Below are positions 16,238-25,558 of a stretch of DNA of 45,535 nucleotides, piece by piece. Each line of letters begins with the position of its first letter. Position 1 is the first letter of the stretch. The translations under genes and the position numbers were made by a program. Below the pieces are notes generated by a model, which ran no database searches, was not told where the DNA came from, and saw nothing but the letters and a program-made list of their open reading frames with translations. This stretch comes from Alphaproteobacteria bacterium (GTDB taxonomy: Bacteria > Pseudomonadota > Alphaproteobacteria > M2410), in contig JAUWTJ010000029.1 of the NCBI GenBank assembly GCA_030614785.1, positions 1-45,535 on the forward strand, read 5' to 3'.

Positions 16238-19200
16238 ATGCTTCCTGCGTCATCGATCAACACCGAATACGAACTGCGCGACCGATATCTCAAACAGAAC
16301 GGGCGGGTTTTTCTGACCGGCATCCAGGCTCTGACAAGATTGCCGATCATGCAGGCGATGCGGGACCGGGCGGCCGGGCTTAACACGGCGGGCTTTGTCT
16401 CGGGCTATCGCGGCTCGCCTCTGGGTGGCTATGATCAGGAAATGGTTCGTTCCAGGGAATATCTCGAACAATACGACATACATTTCAAGAACGGTCTCAA
16501 TGAAGATCTTGCCGCGACGGCGGTCTGGGGAACGCAGCAACTCGATCTCCTTGACGGCGCCAGGAAAGACGGTGTTTTTGGAATATGGTACGGCAAGGGC
16601 CCGGGCGTTGACCGTTCTGGCGATGCCTTCCGGCACGCCAATGCTTTTGGAACATCCCGCTATGGCGGTGTGCTCGCCGTTGCCGGAGATGACCACGGCG
16701 TCCAGTCATCGACGATTGCGCACCAAAGTGATCATGTCTTTATGGGCCATGCGATGCCGATCTTGTCGCCGTCCAATGTTGCGGAAATTCTGGAACTGGG
16801 ACTCGCCGGATTTGCACTGTCACGCTATGCCGGTTGCTGGGTTGGCTTCAAGACGGTGACCGAGGTTGTCGAAAGCGCCGCTTCCGTTGAAGTCGATCAA
16901 ATTCTCAAACATTTTGTGACGCCTGAAGATTTTGTTATGCCGCCGCGCGGTTTGAACTTCGACCCCAAATTGAAGTGGCCAGAGGAGCGCCGCGAGCTTG
17001 AAGTCTTGCAGCAGTCCCATCGTCTTGACGCGGTGAGGGCCTGGGCGCGGGCAAACGGTCTCGACCGGGTCGTGCTGGGGTGCGAAAAACCGCGCATCGG
17101 GATTATCACGACCGGCAAGGCTTATCAAGACGTCCTCCATGCCCTGAAGGAATTGCGCATCGACCAGGCAGAGGTCGAGCGGATCGGTATATCCATCTAT
17201 AAGGTCGGCATGAGTTGGCCGCTTGAGCCAGAAGGCATCAAGCACTTCGCCGATGGTCTCGAGGACATTATCGTCGTGGAGGAAAAGCGTTCGATCGTTG
17301 AGCGCCAGGTAAAGGACATCCTTTATCATCAGCCTGAAGGGCGCCGCCCTCTCGTTATTGGCAAAACCGATGAAACCGGCCGTGCCGGGCTTTCCATTCT
17401 TGGCGAACTCTCTCCGCGCCACGTGGCCTCAGTGCTGATGGACCGAATTCGCAAGGGTCCTGTTGGCAAGGATATGGATGACAGGTTTATCCGCATTCTC
17501 CGCGAAGCGCCCGAGTTGAACACGGTTGCCGCACCGGTGACCCGCGCCCCTTATTTCTGCTCCGGGTGCCCGCACAACACATCAACGAGAGTTCCCGAAG
17601 GCAGCAAGGCGATGGGCGGCATCGGTTGCCACATTATGGCGCTGTCCATGGACCGCGATACTTGCCTCTTTACGCATATGGGGGCAGAGGGCGCGAACTG
17701 GATTGGTCTGAGTGAATTTACTGACGTTCCGCATGTCTTTCAGAACCTCGGAGACGGCACCTACGAACATTCCGGCATTCTTGCCATTCGCGCCACCGTT
17801 CATGCCAATGTCAATATCACATACAAGATCCTCTATAATGATGCCGTTGCCATGACCGGAGGGCAGCCGATCGCGGGACAGCTCACCATTCCAGCGATTG
17901 TCAATCAGGTCCGCGCTGAAGGCGTGAAGCACATAGCGATCGTCAGCGAGAACGACCCGAAAATTGGCCTCAAGCACTATCATCTTGAGGGTGCTGCCTG
18001 GCCGGAACTTTCCTTTCATCACCGCGATGATCTTGATTCTGTGCAGAAACAATTTCGCGAATACAAGGGTGTGTCGCTGATTGTTTATGATCAGACCTGC
18101 GCTGCGGAAAAACGCCGTCGGCGCAAGCGCGGATTGATGGAAGATCCCGCGATAAGGGTTTTCATCAATGATGTGGTCTGCGAAGGGTGCGGCGATTGTT
18201 CCGCGAAGTCGAATTGCGTCTCTATCGAACCGCTGGAAACCGATCTTGGGATAAAGCGAAAGATCAACCAGTCATCGTGCAACAAGGACATTTCCTGCGT
18301 AAAAGGCTTTTGCCCGAGCTTCATCACCGTTCATGGCGGCGCCGTCAGAAAACCTGATCCGCGGCGGTTTGATGACGAAGAAACATCCCTGATGGCACGC
18401 CTTCCTGAGCCAGATTTTATTGAGGGACAGGAAGCTCATTACAATATTCTTGTTGGCGGCATCGGCGGAACCGGTGTTGTGACGGTCGGCGCCCTCATCT
18501 CCATGGCGGCGCATCTTGAGAGCAAGGGTGTCTCAACGCTTGATTTTACCGGTCTTGCCCAGAAAAACGGTGCGGTGATTTCTCATATCCGAATTGCTGA
18601 TACACCGTCGGGTCTTGATGCGGTGCGGATCGGGGAGCTCTCTGCAGATCTGTTGCTGGGCTGCGACATGGTTGTTGCCGGCAGCCTCGACGCTTTGACG
18701 CGCTGCGATGCCGGCCGCACACACGCGATTATCAATACCCATGAAACGCCGACGGCCGATTTCACGCTCGACACCAACGTGACGCTTCCGGCGGCAGCCA
18801 CAAAACGTGCCATCCGAACTCGGATGGGCGATGGTCTTTGTGATTTTCTTGATGTGACGTCGCTGGCGACAAACCTCTTTGGCGACGCGATTGCCACCAA
18901 TCTGATGCTGCTGGGGTATGCTTTTCAAAAAGGATTTATTCCTCTGAGCGGTGCATCGATCGAGCGGGCCATTGAACTCAATCAGGTCGCCGTTCAGCAA
19001 AATCTGAAAAGTTTCCGCTGGGGCCGCCTGCTGGCTCATGATCCTGATGCGGTTCTTCGCCGGGCCAATGAGGACAAGGTCGAAGTGTTGCCGATTGCTC
19101 AGTCTCGCGATGAGCAGGACACGCGCCGCGTCGCTTTCCTGACGGATTATCAAAACAGGGCCTACGCAAAACGCTATGAACAGTTGGTTGACAGGGGAAA

Positions 19201-19765
19201 GGCAGCGGAGGAGGGCGCGCGCGCCAGGTCAACGGATCTAACTGACACCGTGGCCGAGAGCTACTTCCGCCTGCTTGCCTATAAAGACGAATATGAAGTG
19301 GCCCGTGCCTGGTCGGATCCGGCCTTGATGCGCAAGGTCAGATCAGAATTCGCCGGAGACTTTAAACTGAAGTTCCATATGGCGCCGCCTCTATTGGCCG
19401 GAAAAGACAAATCAACCGGTCATGCCACCAAGCGGGAGTTGCCTGGTTCGATTATGGTTCCGCTGCTGAAGACCATGGCGAAAGGCCGCCGTCTTCGCGG
19501 CACTTTCCTGGATCCCTTTGGGTACCAGGTGGAAAGGCAGCTGGAACGGCGCCTCATTACAGACTTTGAACGCACGGTCGATAAATTACTTGAAAAGTTG
19601 AGCGGCGACAACCTGGATTTCGCTGGTGCCATCGCTGCCTTGCCACAAAAGATTAAAGGCTTCGGGCACATCAAAATGAAAAACTATGAAGTTGTGAAGC
19701 CGGAATGGGACTCGCATCTTATCTCCTGGGAGAAGAATGAGACGGTGTCCATCGCCGCTGAATGA
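16238..19765 (+). CDS. Indolepyruvate ferredoxin oxidoreductase, fused alpha/beta/gamma type
   Basis: A 1175-residue single-chain 2-oxoacid:ferredoxin oxidoreductase, the usual length for the fused proteobacterial form. The N-terminal half holds the pyrimidine domain (FVSGYRGSPLGGYDQEM near residues 52-68) and the TPP/Fe-S region with CSGCPHNTST near 440 and GGIGCHIMAL. A ferredoxin-type Cys cluster follows (CEGCGDC near 647, with further Cys to about 695), then the gamma domain at GGIGGTGVVTVG near 740 and a long C-terminal region typical of this form. It would decarboxylate aryl- or branched-chain 2-oxoacids to acyl-CoA with ferredoxin as acceptor. The amino acid dehydrogenase just downstream could supply the 2-oxoacid. 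A palindrome lies upstream. Confidence 0.93.
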   Translation: MLPASSINTEYELRDRYLKQNGRVFLTGIQALTRLPIMQAMRDRAAGLNTAGFVSGYRGSPLGGYDQEMVRSREYLEQYDIHFKNGLNEDLAATAVWGTQQLDLLDGARKDGVFGIWYGKGPGVDRSGDAFRHANAFGTSRYGGVLAVAGDDHGVQSSTIAHQSDHVFMGHAMPILSPSNVAEILELGLAGFALSRYAGCWVGFKTVTEVVESAASVEVDQILKHFVTPEDFVMPPRGLNFDPKLKWPEERRELEVLQQSHRLDAVRAWARANGLDRVVLGCEKPRIGIITTGKAYQDVLHALKELRIDQAEVERIGISIYKVGMSWPLEPEGIKHFADGLEDIIVVEEKRSIVERQVKDILYHQPEGRRPLVIGKTDETGRAGLSILGELSPRHVASVLMDRIRKGPVGKDMDDRFIRILREAPELNTVAAPVTRAPYFCSGCPHNTSTRVPEGSKAMGGIGCHIMALSMDRDTCLFTHMGAEGANWIGLSEFTDVPHVFQNLGDGTYEHSGILAIRATVHANVNITYKILYNDAVAMTGGQPIAGQLTIPAIVNQVRAEGVKHIAIVSENDPKIGLKHYHLEGAAWPELSFHHRDDLDSVQKQFREYKGVSLIVYDQTCAAEKRRRRKRGLMEDPAIRVFINDVVCEGCGDCSAKSNCVSIEPLETDLGIKRKINQSSCNKDISCVKGFCPSFITVHGGAVRKPDPRRFDDEETSLMARLPEPDFIEGQEAHYNILVGGIGGTGVVTVGALISMAAHLESKGVSTLDFTGLAQKNGAVISHIRIADTPSGLDAVRIGELSADLLLGCDMVVAGSLDALTRCDAGRTHAIINTHETPTADFTLDTNVTLPAAATKRAIRTRMGDGLCDFLDVTSLATNLFGDAIATNLMLLGYAFQKGFIPLSGASIERAIELNQVAVQQNLKSFRWGRLLAHDPDAVLRRANEDKVEVLPIAQSRDEQDTRRVAFLTDYQNRAYAKRYEQLVDRGKAAEEGARARSTDLTDTVAESYFRLLAYKDEYEVARAWSDPALMRKVRSEFAGDFKLKFHMAPPLLAGKDKSTGHATKRELPGSIMVPLLKTMAKGRRLRGTFLDPFGYQVERQLERRLITDFERTVDKLLEKLSGDNLDFAGAIAALPQKIKGFGHIKMKNYEVVKPEWDSHLISWEKNETVSIAAE

Positions 19766-19802
19766 TGGACACGCACAGCGATTGTTTGTTGAGGAAAATA
19801 AA

Positions 19803-20843
19803 ATGATATTCGACGCAGTATCTTACGATGATCATGAACAAGTGGCCTTTTGCCGCGATAGCGCATCAGGCCTCAGGGCCTTAATTGCCATTCACCGTCC
19901 TGGCCCCAAAGGGCGCGCTCTTGGTGGCTGCCGCATGGTGAACTATGCTTCTGAAGAAGAGGCCCTTGATGATGTTCTGAGACTGTCGAAAGGCATGACC
20001 TACAAGGCTGCGGTCGCGGGCCTGGCTCTCGGCGGCGCCAAGGGGGTCATTATAGGTGATCCGCTGAACGACAAGACGCCTGAATTGATGCGCGCCATGG
20101 CCCGGGCGGTCGAAGGTCTGGGTGGTCGTTATATTACAAGCGTGGATGTCGGAATCAGCGGCGCTGATGTAGCCGAAATGCAAAAGATCACAAAATATGC
20201 CGTTGGTGCCAACGCCGGTGACCCTTCGCCAATGACGTCGCTGGGGGTTTTTGTTGGGCTTAAGGCCGCCGCAGAGCACGAAGGCATCACCGATCTCAAG
20301 GGCGTCAGGGTTGGTATTCTAGGGGTTGGCAAGGTTGGCTACGGACTGGCCGAATACCTTCATGGCGAAGGGGCCGAGCTTGTGGTTTCTGATACCAACA
20401 AATCCGCGGTCGAAAAGGCTGTGGCGCAGTTGGGCGCAACCGAAGCGCCCGTCGAAACCTTCCTGTCTGAAGACATGGATATCTTTGCCCCGTGTGCCCT
20501 TGGGGGCATTATTGATGATGCCAGCCTTAAGCTTATGAAGGCCAAAATCATCGCTGGCGGAGCCAACAACCAACTTCGCCGTGACGGTCTTGCGGATGAC
20601 CTGAAGTCCAGCGGAATTCTCTACGCTCCCGACTATGTCATCAATGCCGGCGGTTTGATCATGGTGGATTCGGAAGTCGACCTCTACTCTTTGGATGACG
20701 TGCGTGATCGCACGATGAAGATTGCAGGTTCTTTGGCCGAGATCTTCAAGGCTTCTGATGAAAAGGGAATAACGACATTGGCCGCTGCTGAGGAAATGGC
20801 CAAACGTCGATATAGCGAGAGCTGGGCAACGGCTGCAGCGTAA
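19803..20843 (+). CDS. Leu/Phe/Val-type amino acid dehydrogenase
   Basis: A 346-residue NAD-dependent dehydrogenase of the Glu/Leu/Phe/Val family, of the leucine/phenylalanine dehydrogenase length. The catalytic segment KGMTYKAAVAGLALGGAKG carries both active-site lysines near residues 66 and 78. The Rossmann motif is GILGVGKVGYGLAEYL near 180. AAGGA-like GAGGAAAA precedes the ATG, and the gene begins 38 bases after the oxidoreductase stop, so cotranscription is likely. It deaminates an L-amino acid to a 2-oxoacid, which the upstream enzyme could convert to acyl-CoA: a transaminase-free route for branched or aromatic amino acids. Which amino acid is used cannot be told. A strong terminator follows. 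Confidence 0.9.
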   Translation: MIFDAVSYDDHEQVAFCRDSASGLRALIAIHRPGPKGRALGGCRMVNYASEEEALDDVLRLSKGMTYKAAVAGLALGGAKGVIIGDPLNDKTPELMRAMARAVEGLGGRYITSVDVGISGADVAEMQKITKYAVGANAGDPSPMTSLGVFVGLKAAAEHEGITDLKGVRVGILGVGKVGYGLAEYLHGEGAELVVSDTNKSAVEKAVAQLGATEAPVETFLSEDMDIFAPCALGGIIDDASLKLMKAKIIAGGANNQLRRDGLADDLKSSGILYAPDYVINAGGLIMVDSEVDLYSLDDVRDRTMKIAGSLAEIFKASDEKGITTLAAAEEMAKRRYSESWATAAA

Positions 20844-20870
20844 GCTCCCGTCCGGCTTCAGGCAGCAACA

Positions 20871-20912
20871 AGAAACGGCACTCCCGCCAGGCAGGAGTGC
20901 CGTTTCTTTGTT
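20871..20912 (+). terminator. Strong Rho-independent terminator
   Basis: AGAAACGGCACTCC (20871-20884) and GGAGTGCCGTTTCT (20894-20907) form a perfect 14-base stem around a nine-base loop, followed by TTGTTTC. It ends the oxidoreductase/dehydrogenase unit 28 bases after the stop. The A-rich upstream foot makes it potentially bidirectional for the minus-strand genes. Confidence 0.9.
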
Positions 20913-20952
20913 TCATTGCAAGTACGGGCTCAAGGCCCGCACGACACCGTGA

Positions 20953-21039
20953 TCAGATAATAATGCCTGCGGAGGCCATACCAAACCCGATGATCACTGC
21001 GCCGACCAACAAGATTTCGAGTGCTCTTGTAAATACCAT
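20953..21039 (-). CDS. Candidate 28-residue single-span membrane peptide
   Basis: The minus strand encodes a 28-residue peptide starting MVFTRALEI and ending GIII, with one hydrophobic span from about residue 9 to the end and a positive N-terminus, the arrangement of small bacterial membrane peptides. A longer open frame reaches 21162, but its upstream part does not look like protein. No strong ribosome-binding site is seen. An eight-base inverted repeat (CTTGCATG 21134-21141, CATGCAAG 21156-21163) lies upstream and may be part of the leader or of a small RNA. This remains a prediction. Confidence 0.35.
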   Translation of the reverse strand: MVFTRALEILLVGAVIIGFGMASAGIII

Positions 21040-21224
21040 TGTACTGTCTTTCACTTCTATTGTGTTATTCCATTCCAGCACTATGCTGCTGCACTGCAAC
21101 ATAGGTATTTTTAACCAAAAGAGAATTGCAATACTTGCATGGCTGCTCCGCACTACATGCAAGGCATTGAAGTTATTAATAGTTCAGAGGGCGTGTGTGA
21201 CTGACATCACACTAGTTATGGTAA

Positions 21225-21617
21225 CTATCGTGCATCCTTGTTGCGCTGCACAATAAACCCGACACACAGGAAAGCCCATCCGGCGAGAAAAGCCAGGCCC
21301 CCAAGCGGTGTTACAATGACAAGGGCCCGGGACCCTGTGATCCCGAGGAAGGCCAGAGAGCCGGAAAACAGAACAATGCCAACAATAAAGGCCCATCCCG
21401 ATATCCGGGCAGCGGCTGGACCCTGCTGTGACACGAGCAAGGCCACAACAGCGGCAACCGCATGAATGAGCCCGTAGCGCATGCCTGTGTCGAAGGCAGC
21501 AAGGTCCCTCGTAGGTATTGAGCCTTCAAGGCCATGCGCGCCAAAGGCGCCTCCTGCCACGGTCAGGAAGCCCAATAGCGCGGCAAGAAATCCGAGGAGT
21601 TTGTCTCTGCTGTCCAT
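21225..21617 (-). CDS. DUF423 family membrane protein
   Basis: A 130-residue, four-span inner-membrane protein of the DUF423 (YgdD) family. Family marks are GGAFGAHGL near residue 22, the FDTGMRYGLIHAVA segment near 42 and FSGSLAFLGITG near 84, followed by TPLGGLAFLAGW. The function of the family is unknown. The gene is divergent from the MDR oxidoreductase, with about 100 bases between starts. Between it and the 28-residue peptide, 21040-21224 holds only an inverted repeat. Confidence 0.9.
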   Translation of the reverse strand: MDSRDKLLGFLAALLGFLTVAGGAFGAHGLEGSIPTRDLAAFDTGMRYGLIHAVAAVVALLVSQQGPAAARISGWAFIVGIVLFSGSLAFLGITGSRALVIVTPLGGLAFLAGWAFLCVGFIVQRNKDAR

Positions 21618-21714
21618 AGTACCAGGTTCCTGAATTTTTTCTGTCGTGTTCTGCCCGGAGCGTTATGATGGGCGAAACACAAAAGACACTACAGACAATA
21701 ACCGGGAGGGCAAT

Positions 21715-22731
21715 ATGATGATGAAGAAATTTGAGTTGCAGGGGTTTGCAGGCCTTGAGGATCTGAAACAGGTCGAGTGCCCGATCCCCGAGCCGGGGCA
21801 TGGCGAAGTCCTGATCCGCATGAAGACAGCATCGCTCAACTACCGCGATCTCATCACTGTTTCCGGAGGTTACGGCAAGAGTGTAAGAACGCCGCTGGTT
21901 CCTCTGTCCGATGGCTGCGGCGAGGTCGTGGCACTCGGTGAAAGCGTGACCTCTGTTGCGGTTGGCGACCGGGTGGCGACGCTTTTCTTTCAGAACTGGT
22001 TGAGCGGTCCGCCGACCTTGACCGCACTGGCGTCGGCGCTTGGCGGCGGCCTCGACGGCGTCGCGCAGGAATATATGGTTCTGAAACAAGAGGGCGTCGT
22101 AAAGGTCCCGGACTATCTAACTGATGAGGGCGTTGCCTGTCTGCCCTGTGCCGGGCTCACAGCGTGGCGCGCCTTGCAGGTTGAAGGAGGCCTCAAGCCG
22201 GGAGAGACCGTTTTGCTTCTGGGCACCGGCGGTGTTTCCATTTTTGGCTTGCAATTCGCCAAGGCGGGCGGGGCGGAAGTTATCATCACGTCGTCATCCG
22301 ACGACAAACTGGCAAGGACCCGTGAGCTTGGTGCGAACCACACGATCAACTACCGTGACGAACCAAAATGGTCAAAGACAGTCCGTGACCTGACGGGTTA
22401 TATGGGCGTGGATCACGTGCTTGAAGTCGGCGGTGTTGGAACCCTGAAACAATCCATGATGTCGCTCAAGATTGGCGGTCACATCTCCCTTATCGGCGTG
22501 CTGGCGGCGGACGATGACAATTTCAGACTTGGAGCCGCCGTGGCCATGAATGCCAAACTGCAAGCTATTTCCGTCGGCAGTCGCGCCAGCTTTGAGGCCA
22601 TGACCAAAGCAATGGATCTCCACAAGATTGTTCCCGTTGTCGACAAGACCTTTGCCTTTGACGAGCTCATCCCAGCGCTTGATCATATGAAAAGCGGCAG
22701 CCACTTCGGGAAAATCTGCATCGGATTTTAA
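21715..22731 (+). CDS. Zinc-independent MDR oxidoreductase (alcohol dehydrogenase/quinone reductase-like)
   Basis: A 338-residue medium-chain dehydrogenase/reductase. The N-terminal GroES-like domain has NYRDLITVSGGYG and PLSDGCGEVVALGE; the Rossmann domain has LLLGTGGVSIFGLQFAKAGGA near residues 161-179. Typical zinc ligands of classical alcohol dehydrogenases are not evident, so an NAD(P)-dependent enal or quinone reductase-like activity is more likely than classical alcohol oxidation. GGGAGGG lies five bases before the chosen ATG; two more ATG codons follow directly and could also be used. Its stop codon overlaps that of the opposing DUF2817 gene by four bases. Confidence 0.87.
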   Translation: MMMKKFELQGFAGLEDLKQVECPIPEPGHGEVLIRMKTASLNYRDLITVSGGYGKSVRTPLVPLSDGCGEVVALGESVTSVAVGDRVATLFFQNWLSGPPTLTALASALGGGLDGVAQEYMVLKQEGVVKVPDYLTDEGVACLPCAGLTAWRALQVEGGLKPGETVLLLGTGGVSIFGLQFAKAGGAEVIITSSSDDKLARTRELGANHTINYRDEPKWSKTVRDLTGYMGVDHVLEVGGVGTLKQSMMSLKIGGHISLIGVLAADDDNFRLGAAVAMNAKLQAISVGSRASFEAMTKAMDLHKIVPVVDKTFAFDELIPALDHMKSGSHFGKICIGF

Positions 22732-23825
22732 CTCTCCAATGCGTTCATTGCCCTGAGGATAACTTCCTCGCCGCGCGCCCAGACCTTTTCTTTCCATTGG
22801 TCCTCGTCGGGATAGAAAGCGGCGCGGATATCGGCTTTCACTTGCCTGCCTTGCGGTGACGCAAGGTTGCCATTGAGATGAAGCCAGTTGTCGGCCCGGG
22901 TCGCGTCGAAGACATCGTCGGACGAGATCGTCCCGAATTCAAGTGCAATGGATACGCCTTCAATATCGCCAAGTTCCTGGTGAAAGGCATGGTCTGTCGT
23001 GCCGGTGAGCGCCGCCGATGAAGAGTCGCCGACCCGCGTCGATGTTACGTCCTCGCCGAGCCATGCTTTTGCTCTGGCAAAAGCCGGGTCGTCCTTATCA
23101 TATTCAGATATGATCTCGCCATAGCCGTAGGGTCCAAGGCCTGTGTGAAAGTCGATCTGGATCGCGCGTTCAGCGCTTTTCATCCGGTTCGTCAAAACTT
23201 CTCGTAACAACCGGTTCGACCAGGACGGTCCGGTGCCGCCGTAGTAAAGCCCCTCGGCATCGACATATTGCCCCTTCGTCAAGCCTTCCTGCAGAGTGCC
23301 AAATCCGTGTGCTTTACCGAAGGTCACCATCGCGCGGCTTGCCGTTCTTACGGTGTCTTCTTCGAGGTCTTTGACAATCATCGTCGGGCGCAAGGTCTCG
23401 TAATGCTCATTGAGTGGTAGGTCCGCCGAGAAGTCGATGAAGTTACGATTGAGATCAATATTATTTTCATTGACCCGCCTGAGCCATGCGAACCCGTGTG
23501 GATTAAGCGCATGAAGAAAGACAAGGCAGGTGTCGGCGGGCACGTGCCGCGCATGAGTGGAGCGCAAGAAGGCAGTTTGACAGCCTGATCCACAAAACCC
23601 CTCAACGCCGTGAGTCGCCGAGATCAAAAGGATCCGGTTTCGGGCGTCCGGGTCGCCGAGGGTCGCCAGATCGGCATGGAGTATCTCCCCGTTTGGGCCA
23701 CTTGTTTCCTCGTTGGTGCGTGTTTCGACGTCGAGACCGGCTGCACTGGCGGCGGCGAGAAATTTCTCGCGTGCCTCTATCCATGTCTTTGAAAAGGCAT
23801 CAGCAGCCATCCAGCCGTGCTCCAT
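22728..23825 (-). CDS. DUF2817 protein, M14-like zinc carboxypeptidase fold
   Basis: A 365-residue protein of the DUF2817 group, related to M14 zinc carboxypeptidases. The zinc-site region reads ATHGVEGFCGSG (His and Glu) near residue 69, the substrate Arg/Asn region VNENNIDLNRNF near 117, and a further His in QIDFHTGLGPYG near 220. The Glu in SIALEFGT near 300 fits the catalytic acid. Members are thought to be amidases or carboxypeptidases, but substrates are not established. The ATG at 23825 is preferred because longer starts run into the Sel1-repeat gene upstream; no clear ribosome-binding site helps. It follows that gene with only 13 bases between, so the two likely share a transcript. 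Confidence 0.85.
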   Translation of the reverse strand: MEHGWMAADAFSKTWIEAREKFLAAASAAGLDVETRTNEETSGPNGEILHADLATLGDPDARNRILLISATHGVEGFCGSGCQTAFLRSTHARHVPADTCLVFLHALNPHGFAWLRRVNENNIDLNRNFIDFSADLPLNEHYETLRPTMIVKDLEEDTVRTASRAMVTFGKAHGFGTLQEGLTKGQYVDAEGLYYGGTGPSWSNRLLREVLTNRMKSAERAIQIDFHTGLGPYGYGEIISEYDKDDPAFARAKAWLGEDVTSTRVGDSSSAALTGTTDHAFHQELGDIEGVSIALEFGTISSDDVFDATRADNWLHLNGNLASPQGRQVKADIRAAFYPDEDQWKEKVWARGEEVILRAMNALES

Positions 23826-23838
23826 GTTTGGGAAGAAA

Positions 23839-24810
23839 TTACTGTGAGGATAGCTCGCTGGAACGGATCTCGGCAATGCCGATTTCCGACGCACTCATAT
23901 GATCGAGAAGGGCCTTGCGGCGCTCCATCGCTGGAACCAGTCCTGAGGCGCTCGCGAGATTTGCCCAGGCCAGAGCCTCGATAGTGTCCGCAGGAACGAA
24001 TTCTCCGGTTTGATACATCGCGGCAAGCCGGTCCTGCGCCGGGGCATAGCCCGATCCGGCGGCTTTCAGGAAGAGCGCCAGCCCTTCGCGCCGGTCAACG
24101 TCAACACCCTGACCTTCGAAGAAACACCTGGCGAGGCGAAACTGAGCCTCGGCGTGGCCCTGATCCGCCGCTGCGGCAAGAAATCCGGTCGCCTCCGCAT
24201 TGTCTGCAGCGCTCGATGCACGATCAAGCAGGATTGATCCAAGAATATAGCGGGAACTGGCAAGCCTGTGCTTTGCGGCTTTGCGAAGCCAGACGAGGGC
24301 TGCATCAACGCGCGGCTCTTCGGCGACCCCGGGCAGTGCGGTCTCTCCGCCTAGATAGGCAAGCGCCAAATTGTGCTGGGCTTGAACATATCCGTTTTCT
24401 GCAGCAAGCCGCCACCATTTGATCGCGGCTTGTGGATTGCGCGGAACACCTCGACCTTCTGAATAGATCAGGCCCAGATTGTATTGCGCCGCTGCATCGC
24501 CCCTGGTGGCCAGTTGTCGCCACAGCGTTCGGGCCGCCTCGAAATCTCCCTTTTGATACGCACTGTAGGCCTGTTCGGATGGCGTAATGGCTGACGGGGT
24601 TTCAGATGCTTCCGCAGCAAAAGCAGTCAAGGTCATGAAAAGGACAAGCGACAGGCTAACCCCGATAGACAAGATCTTCGATACTCTGAGAGGTAACGCA
24701 GTCAGAAAATATTCTGAATGAAGATCGCCGGTGGCGACACCCCCGTATTGCGTTCGCTCGCCGGTCTTGAGGCTGCGAAAGCCGGAGGGAAGCTTGACAT
24801 TGAAAGTCAT
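23839..24810 (-). CDS. Exported Sel1/TPR-repeat protein
   Basis: A 323-residue protein with a basic 40-residue leader, a hydrophobic segment near residues 45-66 ending in Ala-rich sequence, then Sel1-like repeats. Repeat marks include AAQYNLGLIYSEGRGVPRNP, AQHNLALAYLGG, SRYILGSILLDRA, AQFRLARCFFEGQGV and AQDRLAAMYQTGE, spaced about 36-40 residues. Sel1 repeats form helical scaffolds for protein interactions, often in the periplasm. The start follows GGGAGAT. It is upstream of the DUF2817 gene and downstream of mlaC on the same strand, so it may be part of an envelope-related transcript. Confidence 0.85.
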   Translation of the reverse strand: MTFNVKLPSGFRSLKTGERTQYGGVATGDLHSEYFLTALPLRVSKILSIGVSLSLVLFMTLTAFAAEASETPSAITPSEQAYSAYQKGDFEAARTLWRQLATRGDAAAQYNLGLIYSEGRGVPRNPQAAIKWWRLAAENGYVQAQHNLALAYLGGETALPGVAEEPRVDAALVWLRKAAKHRLASSRYILGSILLDRASSAADNAEATGFLAAAADQGHAEAQFRLARCFFEGQGVDVDRREGLALFLKAAGSGYAPAQDRLAAMYQTGEFVPADTIEALAWANLASASGLVPAMERRKALLDHMSASEIGIAEIRSSELSSQ

Positions 24811-24928
24811 ATCTCCCTCAACACTGTAGTCCAGTCGATGCGCTCGTTCGCGCGTTTAAATGAATAAACTCAACTCAAATACGAAAGTCTACGCATGCAA
24901 AGTCTGGATTGGCCCGGCAGTTCCTGTC

Positions 24929-25558
24929 TCAGGACGGCGCCTCGGCAGACAACATTCCGGTTCGTGCTCGCAGAACCGCAATCAAACCAATCATCCCTTC
25001 GCGCGTCAGGATCGCATTGAACTCCTCGCGTTGCGACTGAACCATGGAAATGCCCTCGACCTTGATGTCGATGATCTTCAGAGCTTCGTTGAAACGCCGT
25101 ACGCGCCATTCTGTCGGAATGGGCGCGCCACTGGAGCGGCGAATTTCAGATCCAACCAGGACGTCGCGCTTGCCCGAAGGGCGGGACCCAAGAACGACAA
25201 AGGTCTCGCCAGCGTATCCACCAAGCAGCGCGGAATATTTTTTCAAAATGAATTCGCTGAAGTACAGTTGATACTCCTCAAGCTCTTCTGCGGTCGCGGT
25301 GCGACGGTGACGTTTTCCAAGAACGAGCAGTCCGATATATTTCAGCGCAAACCCCTCGCTCAGGATCCGGCGAAATTTCACTTCGCGATCTTCAAGGCTG
25401 ATGGTCTGCAACGCCAGCGTGTCGAGCGCATTTTCCGCTAATACGCTGACGAAGGCTTCTGCCTCCTCCGGCGAAATAGGGGAAGTCTGGGCGTTGGCAA
25501 CGCTCGCTCCCAACAGCAATGGCAATATCATGGCAAGCGCCGCGACTATGCTTTTCAT
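24929..25558 (-). CDS. mlaC: Phospholipid-binding periplasmic protein MlaC (Ttg2D family)
   Basis: A 209-residue protein with a signal peptide of about 23 residues ending at ANAQ. The mature part follows the MlaC/Ttg2D pattern: FVSVLAENALDTL early, then FALKYIGLLVLGKRHRRTATAEELEEYQLYFSEF, GSEIRR and WRVRRFNEALKIIDIKVEGISM near residues 150-170, and the closing REEFNAILTREG. MlaC carries phospholipids across the periplasm between the outer-membrane complex and the MlaFED transporter. The ATG at 25558 is preceded by GGGAGTGG; an ATG six codons upstream is less likely. It is divergent from mlaEFD across 489 bases rather than in the same operon as in Escherichia coli. Confidence 0.88.
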   Translation of the reverse strand: MKSIVAALAMILPLLLGASVANAQTSPISPEEAEAFVSVLAENALDTLALQTISLEDREVKFRRILSEGFALKYIGLLVLGKRHRRTATAEELEEYQLYFSEFILKKYSALLGGYAGETFVVLGSRPSGKRDVLVGSEIRRSSGAPIPTEWRVRRFNEALKIIDIKVEGISMVQSQREEFNAILTREGMIGLIAVLRARTGMLSAEAPS

